Assembly: GCF_022637415.1 (NCBI RefSeq)
Contig: NZ_CP093340.1
Coordinates: 744,001 to 808,000 of the forward strand
DNA length: 64,000 bases
DNA from: Luteimonas sp. S4-F44
GTDB taxonomy: Bacteria; Pseudomonadota; Gammaproteobacteria; Xanthomonadales; Xanthomonadaceae
Direction: 5' to 3'
Shown: piece by piece, positions 1-8,249 of the stretch
Layout of the letters: each line of letters opens with the position of its first letter
Position numbering within the stretch: position 1 is the first letter of the stretch
Notes under the pieces: generated by a model
Seen by the model: the letters and a program-made list of their open reading frames with translations, nothing else
Databases searched by the model: none
Told to the model about the DNA's origin: nothing
Made by a program: the position numbers and the translations under genes

Positions 1-1
1 C

Positions 2-1378
2 GTGCTGGTCGACGATGTGCCGGCCTGCTATGCGGCGCTGGGCGTGGTGCACGCCCTGTGGACGCCGATCCCCAGCGAGTTCGACGACTACATCGCCCGG
101 CCCAAGAACAACGATTACCGCTCGCTGCACACCGCAGTCGTCGGGCCGGAAGGCAAGACGCTGGAGGTGCAGATCCGCACGCGCGAGATGCACGAGGCCT
201 CCGAACTGGGCGTGGCCGCGCACTGGCGCTACAAGGAGACCGGCGGCTCGCAGCGCGCGCCGGCCGGCAGCGCCGCGCTCGAGCGCCGGATCGAGTGGAT
301 GCGGCGGCTGCTCGAATCGCATACCGACGCCGGACGGGCCGAGGGCCTGGCCGATGCGTTCGACACTGAACTGGTCGAGGACCGGGTCTTCGTGCTGACG
401 CCCAAGGGCGAGATCATCGATCTGCCGCAGGGCGCGACGCCGCTCGATTTCGCCTACCACGTGCACACGATGGTTGGGCACCGCTGCCGCGGCGCGAAGG
501 TCGACGGCCGCATCGTGCCGCTCGATACCGTGCTGCGGACTGGCGAGCGCGTCGAGATCCTCACCGCCAAGCTGCCGTCGCCACGGCGCGACTGGTTGGT
601 CGCGGCCAATGGCTTTCTGGCAAGCCCGCGCTCGCGCGAGAAGGTGCGCAACTGGTTCCACAAGCTCGATCGTGAGCGCAACGTGCAGGCCGGCCGCGAA
701 CTGCTGGAGCGCGATCTGCGCCGTTTGAGTCTGCTGCAGGCCGACCTGGCGCCGGTGCTGTCGCGCTTCAACGCGAGCAGCGTGGACGATCTCTACGTGT
801 TGGTCGCGCTCGGCGATGTGGGGCCGAACCAGATCGGCCGCGCGTTGCTGGAGATCGAGCGCGAACGTCACGCGCCTGCACAAGACGATGCGCCCACATT
901 GCCGCTGCGCCGGCCACGTCGCGCGCCCAAGGCGGCCGATTCGAGTTTCCGGGTGGTCGGCGTGGACAACCTGCTGGTCCAGGTCGCCCGCTGCTGCCGC
1001 CCGGTCCCGGGTGAACCGATTGCCGGCTACCTCACCCGCGCGCGGGGCGTGAGCGTACATCGTCGCGACTGCCCGTCGTTCCTGCGGTTGTCGGCGGGCC
1101 AGCCGCAACGGGTGCTGCCGGTCGAGTGGGGCGAGCAGCGCGGCGGCCACGAGTCGGATGTCGTCGTCGAGGCGGTCGATCGCCGACATCTACTCAAGGA
1201 CCTGAGCAACCTGATCGCCCAGGAGGACGTGCACGTACTGGCGATCCAGAGCGAGCACCACCGGCTCTCGCGCGTGCAATTGCGGCTGCGCCTGCGGGTC
1301 TCGGACTACGGCCAGCTGGCACGGCTGCTGGGCAAGCTCGACAGCGTGCCCGGCGTGGAGCTGGCGCGGCGGGCGTGA
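2..1378 (+). CDS. relA: GTP pyrophosphokinase RelA, 3' part (5' end outside window)
   Basis: Stringent-response (p)ppGpp synthetase, C-terminal 458 residues. The window opens inside the synthetase domain: the FDDYIA..PK...YRSLHTAV and EVQIRT..MH..SELGVAAHW.YKE motifs are visible in the first 80 residues. A TGS domain follows (about 125-190, starting DRVFVLTPKGEII), then a linker with the conserved CCRPVPGEPIAGY zinc-finger-like segment near 335, and a C-terminal ACT domain (about 385-455). The MHE.SELGVAAHW wording is closer to RelA than to SpoT, but the diagnostic hydrolase/synthetase residues lie upstream, so the RelA/SpoT choice rests on this and is an inference. The first codon in the window is not the real start; the frame is open to the left edge. 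Confidence 0.93.
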   Translation: MLVDDVPACYAALGVVHALWTPIPSEFDDYIARPKNNDYRSLHTAVVGPEGKTLEVQIRTREMHEASELGVAAHWRYKETGGSQRAPAGSAALERRIEWMRRLLESHTDAGRAEGLADAFDTELVEDRVFVLTPKGEIIDLPQGATPLDFAYHVHTMVGHRCRGAKVDGRIVPLDTVLRTGERVEILTAKLPSPRRDWLVAANGFLASPRSREKVRNWFHKLDRERNVQAGRELLERDLRRLSLLQADLAPVLSRFNASSVDDLYVLVALGDVGPNQIGRALLEIERERHAPAQDDAPTLPLRRPRRAPKAADSSFRVVGVDNLLVQVARCCRPVPGEPIAGYLTRARGVSVHRRDCPSFLRLSAGQPQRVLPVEWGEQRGGHESDVVVEAVDRRHLLKDLSNLIAQEDVHVLAIQSEHHRLSRVQLRLRLRVSDYGQLARLLGKLDSVPGVELARRA

Positions 1379-1424
1379 ACGATCGCGACACCGGTGTTCA
1401 GCTTGATCTCGCATACTGCGCGGC

Positions 1425-2978
1425 GTGAACGGCGACGATCTCTCCAACGGACCTGCGCCCGCCCGGCGCCTGGCCGCCCGCCCGTGGCGCGCGCTTTCGG
1501 CCGACGCGCCCTGGTGGCGCGGCTGGCCAGGGCTCACGCTGGCGGCGTGCATCGGCCTGGCGCTGTTGGTGTTCGGCGTCCGTGTGCTGGTTGTCGACCG
1601 GTTGTGGCCCGAGACGCGAGTGCAGGCGCTGCTCGACGATGCCGCCCAGGCGGTCGCGGAGGGGCGCCTGGACGCCGGTGACGGCAGTGGCGCGCGGCAG
1701 CTGTTCGAGGCCGCGCAGGCGCTCGATCCCGACGATGTGCGTCCCCGCGCTGGGTTGTCGCAGGTCGCGGACGCCGCGCTGGTCCAGGCCCGCGCCGCCG
1801 TCGAGGCGCGGCGCTTCGACACCGCACGGGGCGCGCTCAAGCTGGCTCAGGACCTGTCCGCGCCGCGCGACGCGATCGAGGCCTTGGACGCGCGGCTGCG
1901 CGCGCTCGAGGCCGGGGGGGCGGCGCCGGAGGTACTGTTGCGCCAGGCCCAGGCGGCGCAGGCGCTGGGGCGGCTCGATGCCGGGCCCGATGCGGCGCTG
2001 CCGCTGTACGCGCGGGTGCTTGCGATCGAGCCTGGCAACGGCGATGCACTGCGTGGGCGCGATGAGTCGCTGGCTGCGCTGCTCGAGCGGGCACGCGCGC
2101 GGCTGCGCGACGGCGATCTGCGCGGTGCGGCGGCGCTGGTCGCCACCGCGCGCGATTACGATCCCGGCCACGTCGACCTCCCCGACACCCAGGCGCGCCT
2201 GACCGAGGAGCTCGACGCGCTGCGCCGGCGTGCGGCGACGCATCTGGCCGATGGGCGCGTCGAACGTGCCGTCGCCGAGTGGCGGATCGTGCTGGCCTTC
2301 GATGCCGAGGACGCCGCCGCGCAGCGCGGGCTGCTCGATGCGGGCGCGGCGTATGCGCAGCGCGCCGAACGCTATGCCCGCGATTTCAACTTCGCCGACG
2401 CCGATGCGCAGCTGCGCGAGGCGCAGACGCTGGCGCCCGACAGCGAGGCGGTGCGCGCGGCCGAATCGCGGATCGAGCGGTCGCGCGCAGTGTATGCCGA
2501 CCGCGGCACGCAACTGCCGCCCCAGGAGCGCCGGCGTCGGGTGGCGGCCCTGCTGCAGCAGGCGGCCGCTGCGCAGGGGCGCGGCGATCTGATGTCCCCG
2601 CCGGGCGACAGCGCCTACGACCGCGTGCGCGCCGCCCGGCTGTTGGCACCCGACGATCCGGCGGTCACGCGCGCCTCGGCGCGATTGCTGCCCGGCGCCC
2701 GCCAGTGTTTCGACGCCGGCCTGCGCGCCAACAACCTCGCGCGCGCGCATGCCTGTCTCGACGCCCGGATCGCGCTGGGGGAAGGCGAGCCCGCGGCCCG
2801 TGATGCGCGGCGGCGGCTGGCCCAGCGCTGGCTGGCGATTGGCGACGAGCGCCTGGGCGCGGGCAATCTCGCCGGCGCACAAGCCGCGTTGGCGGCGGCG
2901 CGCAAGATCGACCCGGGGGTGCCGGGGCACGCCGAGTTCGCGCAGCGGCTGCGCACCGCGTCGCTCAACAGCGGCTGA
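1425..2978 (+). CDS. Membrane-anchored TPR-like repeat protein
   Basis: Protein of 517 residues with a short proline/arginine-rich cytoplasmic N-terminus, one strongly hydrophobic segment at about residues 36-55 and a long alanine/arginine/leucine-rich helical remainder. That remainder contains repeated pairs such as A...G....A...F..A..LDP, typical of tetratricopeptide-like solenoids. The topology suggests a periplasmic solenoid tethered to the inner membrane; no catalytic motif is visible. It starts at a GTG 46 bases after relA on the same strand, so the two may be co-transcribed. Its stop codon abuts, without a single intervening base, the stop of the convergent glycosyltransferase. The function is unknown; a scaffold or protein-protein interaction role is inferred only from the repeats. 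Confidence 0.75.
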   Translation: MNGDDLSNGPAPARRLAARPWRALSADAPWWRGWPGLTLAACIGLALLVFGVRVLVVDRLWPETRVQALLDDAAQAVAEGRLDAGDGSGARQLFEAAQALDPDDVRPRAGLSQVADAALVQARAAVEARRFDTARGALKLAQDLSAPRDAIEALDARLRALEAGGAAPEVLLRQAQAAQALGRLDAGPDAALPLYARVLAIEPGNGDALRGRDESLAALLERARARLRDGDLRGAAALVATARDYDPGHVDLPDTQARLTEELDALRRRAATHLADGRVERAVAEWRIVLAFDAEDAAAQRGLLDAGAAYAQRAERYARDFNFADADAQLREAQTLAPDSEAVRAAESRIERSRAVYADRGTQLPPQERRRRVAALLQQAAAAQGRGDLMSPPGDSAYDRVRAARLLAPDDPAVTRASARLLPGARQCFDAGLRANNLARAHACLDARIALGEGEPAARDARRRLAQRWLAIGDERLGAGNLAGAQAALAAARKIDPGVPGHAEFAQRLRTASLNSG

Positions 2979-5096
2979 TCAGGGCTGCGCGCGGTCGTTA
3001 GCGCCGTCGACGAACACCGCGTGGACGGTCCGGCGCGCCGCATCGAGAGAGAAATGCTGTCGGACATTGTCCAGGCCGTGTTCTGCGAGCCGGCCCCACA
3101 GCGCTGGATCGTCGTACAGGCGCACGACCGCATCGGCGAACGCATCGGCCTGGTCGGCCAGCAACACGTCATGACCGTCGTGCAGTTGCATGCCTTCGGC
3201 CGCGCAGGTCGTGGCGACCACCGGCTGGCCATGGGCCATGCTCAGGTTGACCTTGCCCTTGACGCCGGCCCCGAACCGCAACGGCGCGACCGCGATGCGG
3301 CAGCCGTCCATGTAGGGCGTGATGTCCGGCACGTGGCCGTGGATGACCACGCCGTCGACCCGGGCCAGGGCGGCGATGGCGTCGTCGACGTGGTCACCGA
3401 TGCAGTGGAAGCGGACCTGCGGCAGGCGTGCGCGGATCGCCGGGAAGATCGCGCCGACAAACCACTTCACCGCATCGACGTTCGGCGGATGGCGGAAGCC
3501 GCCGACGAAGACCAGATCGTGCCGCTGCGCGAATGGCCGCCCGGGCCCGGCGACCTCGTGCAGGTTCGACAGCAGCGCCACCCGGGCCTGGGGCGCATCG
3601 TGGGCCAGCAGGGCGACCTCGCTCGGGCTCACGACCAGGGTCGTGTCGCAGCGGCGGACGACGTCCAGCTCCTGCGCCCGCGTGCGCTCGGCGGCGCGGC
3701 GCAGCGCGGGATCGCCCGAGACTTCTGCACCGCGCAGTTCGCGCAGGTAGTGCAGGTCGATGGTGTCGAAGATCACCTGCGCCTGCGGCGCATGCCGGCG
3801 CACCAGCGGCAGAAACTCGTGCGCGATGTAGTGGCGGCACAGCATCACCCGCGAGAACCGGTTGCCGTGCGTGCGCATCCAATGTGCCGCGCTCTTGGCA
3901 TAGGGCGCATACCAGACCTCAACGCCGATCGCCTGCAGCGCCTGCGTGGCCGCGCCCAGGTGACGGTGGTCGGCCGGCAGGAACACCACGTGCATCCCCG
4001 CCTCGCGCAACAGCCGCATCAGGTTGACCAGCCGCAGCGAGGCCGAGTCGCGGTCGGGCATCGGGGTCACGCTGTCGATGATCAGCACCTGGGGCACCCC
4101 GGCGCGCGGCAACTGGCCGGCCGCCACCGGATCGGCGGGCCGCTGCGCCAGGACGTGCGCCCAGCGTGCGGCGAACACCGGTTGGTTGCGCGCCTGCGAC
4201 GCCTTCATGCCCTGCGACAGGTCGGTGCCTGCACTTGCACCCTCCAGGTGAACCACGCAGGCCTCGGGCTGCACGAGGACCCGCAGCCCGGCGTCGTGCA
4301 CCCGCAGCGCGAGATCCGCATCCTCGTAGTAGGCCGGTGCATAGCGGCTGTCGAAGCCGCCCAGACGTTCGAACAGCGCGCGCGGCAGCATCAGCGCCGC
4401 CCCCGACACGTAATCGACGTCGGCGCAGTAGCGCAGCTGCGGATGCAGTGGGTCGGCGAACCGGCCGCGGTTCTCGCCGCGGCCGTCGCGCACGAGCATC
4501 GTGCCCGCTTCCTGCAGGCGGCCGTCGGGATAGAGCAACTGCGCGCCGACGATGCCGGCATCGGGTTCGCGGTCGAAGGTCGCGAGCATCGCGTCGAGCC
4601 AGCCGGGCTGGGGCACAGTGTCGTTGTTGAGGAACAGCAGATGGCCGCCGCGCGCCAGCGCCGCGCCCGCATTGCAGGCACCGATGAACCCCGCGTTCGC
4701 CGGCATCGCGTGCAGGCGCAGGCCGCCGATGCGGGCCAGGGTCGCCGCGCTGTCGTCGGGGCTGGCATCGTCGACGACGATGACCTCGATCGCAGCGCGC
4801 GGCGGGTGCGCGGCGATCGCGCGCAGGCAGGCCAGGGTCTGTGGCAGATGGCCGTAGACCGGTACCACGATCGACACCGCGGGTGCGGCGTGGAACGGGA
4901 TGTCGAACGGCGCGAACGCGCCCATGTCGGCTGCGAGCAGCGCCCGCCGCGCGCGCGGTGCGAACACGCCGAACTGCGCGCCCACCCGCTGCCACGTCGC
5001 GCGCAGCCCGCGCATGCGCAGGCTCGCGAGTCCGCGGCGGAACAGGCCGAGCGCCCGGACGACCCGGAAGCGCGCATCGGCCAGGGAAAACGACAT
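2979..5096 (-). CDS. Two-module glycosyltransferase (GT2 N-terminal, GT4-like C-terminal)
   Basis: Protein of 705 residues with two glycosyltransferase modules. Residues about 72-310 form a GT-A family 2 domain: VSIVVPVYG at the start, VIVVDDASPDD, the metal-binding-type FLNNDTVPQPGW, and a YVSGAALMLPR..FERLGGFD followed by YYEDADLALR acceptor segment. Residues about 340-690 form a GT-B-like module (VLIIDSVTPMPDRDSAS, then FVGGFRHPPNVDAV.WF...FP, GHVPDI..Y and a G.GVKGK.N.SMA..QPVV nucleotide-sugar site typical of family 4). No signal peptide is seen, so it is a cytoplasmic enzyme that probably extends surface glycans such as O-antigen. It stands alone between relA/TPR and mrcB rather than in a polysaccharide cluster, so its substrate cannot be assigned. 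Confidence 0.88.
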   Translation of the reverse strand: MSFSLADARFRVVRALGLFRRGLASLRMRGLRATWQRVGAQFGVFAPRARRALLAADMGAFAPFDIPFHAAPAVSIVVPVYGHLPQTLACLRAIAAHPPRAAIEVIVVDDASPDDSAATLARIGGLRLHAMPANAGFIGACNAGAALARGGHLLFLNNDTVPQPGWLDAMLATFDREPDAGIVGAQLLYPDGRLQEAGTMLVRDGRGENRGRFADPLHPQLRYCADVDYVSGAALMLPRALFERLGGFDSRYAPAYYEDADLALRVHDAGLRVLVQPEACVVHLEGASAGTDLSQGMKASQARNQPVFAARWAHVLAQRPADPVAAGQLPRAGVPQVLIIDSVTPMPDRDSASLRLVNLMRLLREAGMHVVFLPADHRHLGAATQALQAIGVEVWYAPYAKSAAHWMRTHGNRFSRVMLCRHYIAHEFLPLVRRHAPQAQVIFDTIDLHYLRELRGAEVSGDPALRRAAERTRAQELDVVRRCDTTLVVSPSEVALLAHDAPQARVALLSNLHEVAGPGRPFAQRHDLVFVGGFRHPPNVDAVKWFVGAIFPAIRARLPQVRFHCIGDHVDDAIAALARVDGVVIHGHVPDITPYMDGCRIAVAPLRFGAGVKGKVNLSMAHGQPVVATTCAAEGMQLHDGHDVLLADQADAFADAVVRLYDDPALWGRLAEHGLDNVRQHFSLDAARRTVHAVFVDGANDRAQP

Positions 5097-5218
5097 GCGT
5101 CGGAACTCCAGCTGACTGGTCGGGGAGGCCGCCCGATCCCGCCCGGAGGCGCTGGGATAGACTGCCCGGCGCTATTGTGTCACCCACATCGACCCGCTGC
5201 CGCGGGTGCAGGACATCC

Positions 5219-7705
5219 ATGGCCCGGATCGATTACGAAGACGACGACGATCTCGACGATGACGGCGCAGCGCCGTCGACCTGGCACCGCCGCCTCCTGA
5301 GCTGGATGCTGGCGCTGATCGGCCTGGGACTCGGTTTCCTGATTCCCTACACCCTGTACCTCAATCATCAGGTCGGCGAGCGTTTCAGCGCCTTGCGCTG
5401 GCAGATGCCCACGCGTGTCTACGCCCGACCGCTGCATCTGGCGCAGGGCGTGGCGATGAATGCCGCCACGCTCAAGACCGAACTGGCCGCGGCCGGCTAC
5501 CGCGAAGGTGACGGCGTCAAGCCCGGGACCTACGCCACCGAGGGCGCACGCTGGACGATCGCAAGCCGCGGCTATCGCGATGTCGACGGCGTCGTTGCGC
5601 CCGCGCGCGTGCAGGTGTCGCTGTCGGGCGGCCGCATCTCGCGGCTGCGTGATGGCGAAGGCGGTGCGATCGAGGCCGCGCGGCTGGACCCGGCGCGCAT
5701 CGCCACCCTGTACGGGCAACAGCAGGAGGAGCGGCGCCTGGTCCGTGTGGAGGAGGTACCGCAGTTGCTGACCGACACGCTGCAGGCGGTCGAAGACAAG
5801 GACTTCGCACACCACCACGGCATCGACCTGAGCGGCATGGCGCGCGCGGCGCTGGTGAACCTGCGCGCCGGCGAGGCACGCCAGGGCGCGAGTACGCTGA
5901 CCCAGCAGCTCGCGCGCAGCGGTCTACTGGGCATCGGCCGCGAGCAGACCTACACACGCAAATTCAACGAGGTCCTCTACGCACTGCTGATCGAGGCGCG
6001 CTACGACAAGGGCGCGATCCTGGAGGCCTATCTCAACCAGGTGTACCTCGGCCAGCGTGGCGCGCAGGCGATCCACGGCGTCGCCGCCGGCGCCGAGTTT
6101 TGGTTCGGGCGCCGGATCGACGATCTCGAGCCCGAGCAGGTCGCGCTGTTGGTGGGCATCATCCGCGGCCCGTCCTACTACGACCCGCGGCGCCAGCCCG
6201 AGCGCGCGCAGGCCCGGCGCGACTTCGTACTGGGCAAGATGCGCGAGAGCGGGCTCATCGACCAGGCCACCTACGACCGGGCGCTGACCCGCCCGCTGGG
6301 CGTGACCGACACGCCCGGTAACATCGCCGCCAACCGCTTTCCCGCCTACGTCGACCTGATCCGCCGCCAGCTGGCCAACGACTATCCGGCCGGCGCATTG
6401 CAGGGGGCAGGGCTGTCGGTCATGAGCGCGATGGTGCCCTCCGCTCAGGCCTACGCCGAGGGCGCGACCGTGCGCACACTCAAGGAGCTGGGCACGCGCG
6501 GACGCCCGGAACTGCAGGCCGGCCTGGTGGTCACCGACGTGCACACCGGCGAGGTCATCGCCGCGGTCGGCAGCCGCGTGCCGAGCGAGCATGGCTTCAA
6601 TCGTGCGTTCGAAGCCCACCGGCCGGTGGGATCGCTGCTCAAACCCTTCGTCTACCTGATCGCGCTCAGCAACCCCACCCGCTATTCGCTGGCCAGTTGG
6701 GTCGATGACTCGCCGGTGACGGTCACGCTCGAAAACGGCAAACGCTGGTCGCCCGGCAACGCCGACGGTCGCAGTCACGGCACGGTGCGGCTGATCGACG
6801 CGCTGGCCAGTTCGTACAACCAATCCACCGTGCGCGTGGGCATGGATGTCGGCCCGCGCGCGCTGGCCGATGTGGTGCACATGCTCACCGGCATCCGCGC
6901 CGAGGCCAATCCGGCGCTGATCCTCGGCGCGATGGACCAGAGCCCCTATGCAATGGCCCAGCTCTACCAGTTCCTGGCATCGGGCGGCGAAGTGCAGACG
7001 CTGCGCACTGTGCGCGGCGTCATCGACGAGCAGGGGCGCGTGGTCAACCGTTACGACACCCAGCCCAGCCCGGCGCAGCAAAGCGATGCGTTGTCGGCGC
7101 GCGTGGTCACGATCGCGCTGCAGCACGCGGTGACCTCGGGCACTGCGCGACGGCTGGTCAACGATGGCCTGGGTCGGCTCAACGCCGCCGGCAAGACCGG
7201 CACCAGCAACGACGGGCGCGACAGCTGGTTCGCCGGCTGGACGGGCGACCATCTGGGCGTGGTGTGGGTTGGCAATGACCAGAATGAGCAGACCGGGCTG
7301 GTCGGCGCGACCGGCGCGATGCGGGTGTGGTCGGGGCTGTTCTCGCGGCTGCCCAGTGCGCCGCTCGACGTCGGCAGCGAGGGCCTGGAATGGCAGTGGG
7401 TGGCGCAATCCATGGCGACCGATGCCGACTGCCCGGGCGCACGCCGGTTCGCGTTCGTCGCTGGCTACGCGCCGCCGTACCAGTCGTGCCGCGGCTACGG
7501 CCAGGACGGCCAGCCGACCTACATCGATCAGGACGGCAATCCCGTCGACGCCAATGGTGTGCCGATCGAAACCGAGCGGCGCGGCTGGCGCGAGTGGTTC
7601 GGCTTCGGCCGCCGCGATCGCGACGATGCACCGCCCGCGCCGCCGCAACCGCAATCGCCGCCCCAACCCGCGGCCCAACCGCCTGCCGAGGAAACGCCCC
7701 GATGA
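5219..7705 (+). CDS. mrcB: Penicillin-binding protein 1B, bifunctional glycosyltransferase/transpeptidase
   Basis: Class A PBP of 828 residues that polymerises and cross-links peptidoglycan. The ATG at 5219 (MARIDYEDDDD) is chosen over upstream in-frame codons because it precedes an acidic cytoplasmic tail and a single membrane anchor (about 24-45). A UB2H-like region follows (about 65-160). The GT51 domain shows EDKDF with the catalytic Glu at 192, GASTLTQQLAR and KFNEVLYALLIEARYDK. The transpeptidase has SLLK (Ser472), SYN (532-534) and KTGT (659-662). The C-terminal tail is rich in Pro and Gln. Length and motif order match E. coli-type PBP1b. The stop overlaps the start of the following lipoprotein gene (ATGA). 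Confidence 0.97.
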   Translation: MARIDYEDDDDLDDDGAAPSTWHRRLLSWMLALIGLGLGFLIPYTLYLNHQVGERFSALRWQMPTRVYARPLHLAQGVAMNAATLKTELAAAGYREGDGVKPGTYATEGARWTIASRGYRDVDGVVAPARVQVSLSGGRISRLRDGEGGAIEAARLDPARIATLYGQQQEERRLVRVEEVPQLLTDTLQAVEDKDFAHHHGIDLSGMARAALVNLRAGEARQGASTLTQQLARSGLLGIGREQTYTRKFNEVLYALLIEARYDKGAILEAYLNQVYLGQRGAQAIHGVAAGAEFWFGRRIDDLEPEQVALLVGIIRGPSYYDPRRQPERAQARRDFVLGKMRESGLIDQATYDRALTRPLGVTDTPGNIAANRFPAYVDLIRRQLANDYPAGALQGAGLSVMSAMVPSAQAYAEGATVRTLKELGTRGRPELQAGLVVTDVHTGEVIAAVGSRVPSEHGFNRAFEAHRPVGSLLKPFVYLIALSNPTRYSLASWVDDSPVTVTLENGKRWSPGNADGRSHGTVRLIDALASSYNQSTVRVGMDVGPRALADVVHMLTGIRAEANPALILGAMDQSPYAMAQLYQFLASGGEVQTLRTVRGVIDEQGRVVNRYDTQPSPAQQSDALSARVVTIALQHAVTSGTARRLVNDGLGRLNAAGKTGTSNDGRDSWFAGWTGDHLGVVWVGNDQNEQTGLVGATGAMRVWSGLFSRLPSAPLDVGSEGLEWQWVAQSMATDADCPGARRFAFVAGYAPPYQSCRGYGQDGQPTYIDQDGNPVDANGVPIETERRGWREWFGFGRRDRDDAPPAPPQPQSPPQPAAQPPAEETPR

Positions 7706-8229
7706 TCGCCTTCCTGTTGCGCGCCGCCTGCTGCGCCGCCGTGCTTGCACTGGCCGCATGCACCACACCGCCCGCATCCGTCCCCGCCGCGGCGCCAGCG
7801 ACCACTCTCGCGCCGCAGGCGATGGTCGCGGCGATCCGCGCCGCCAGCGGCGACGGCGACGGTGAGCTGGCGGTGCAGCCTTTGCGCGATCCGATGGTCG
7901 AGGATCTGCGCGAACGCGCAGTCGCACTCGAAAGCCAGGGCGACGTGGCTGGCGCTGCGGCCGCGCTCGATCAGGCGATGGAAATCGTGCACGACGACCC
8001 TGCGCTGCTGCAGGAGCGCGCCGAGCTGGCGATCCTGCAACGCGAGTTCCCGCGCGCGGCGGAGCTGGCCGAGCGTGCGCATGCGATCGGCAGCCAGGTG
8101 GGCCCGCTGTGTCGTCGGCACTGGATCACGCTAGAACAGGTCCGGCTCGCCTCGGGTGATACTGCTGGCGCGACCGCGGCACGCACGCAGGCCGACGGCT
8201 GCCGCGTCGCTGGCCCGCAGCGCTACTGA
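7702..8229 (+). CDS. Lipoprotein with TPR-like helices, coupled to mrcB
   Basis: Lipoprotein of 175 residues starting at ATG 7702, overlapping the mrcB stop by four bases, which implies translational coupling. The signal peptide ends in the lipobox LAAC with the lipidated Cys at residue 20. A Pro/Ala linker follows and then alpha-helical repeats (DLRERAVALESQGDVAGAA, then ALDQAMEIVHDDPALLQ) resembling one or two tetratricopeptide units. PBP1b activity in other gammaproteobacteria depends on outer-membrane lipoproteins such as LpoB; this protein is not recognisably LpoB. A role as a PBP1b partner is inferred from the gene coupling alone. Confidence 0.82.
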   Translation: MIAFLLRAACCAAVLALAACTTPPASVPAAAPATTLAPQAMVAAIRAASGDGDGELAVQPLRDPMVEDLRERAVALESQGDVAGAAAALDQAMEIVHDDPALLQERAELAILQREFPRAAELAERAHAIGSQVGPLCRRHWITLEQVRLASGDTAGATAARTQADGCRVAGPQRY

Positions 8230-8249
8230 TTCCGGACTGCGACGTCGGG

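Noticed and set aside
3021..5300. 759-codon plus-strand open frame opposite the glycosyltransferase
   Set aside because: It mirrors a gene with clear glycosyltransferase motifs; its translation is rich in Arg/His/Gln without domains, as expected for antisense frames in GC-rich DNA.
5924..7927. Long minus-strand frame across mrcB and the following lipoprotein gene
   Set aside because: mrcB contains all PBP motifs in order; the antisense translation has no recognisable domain.
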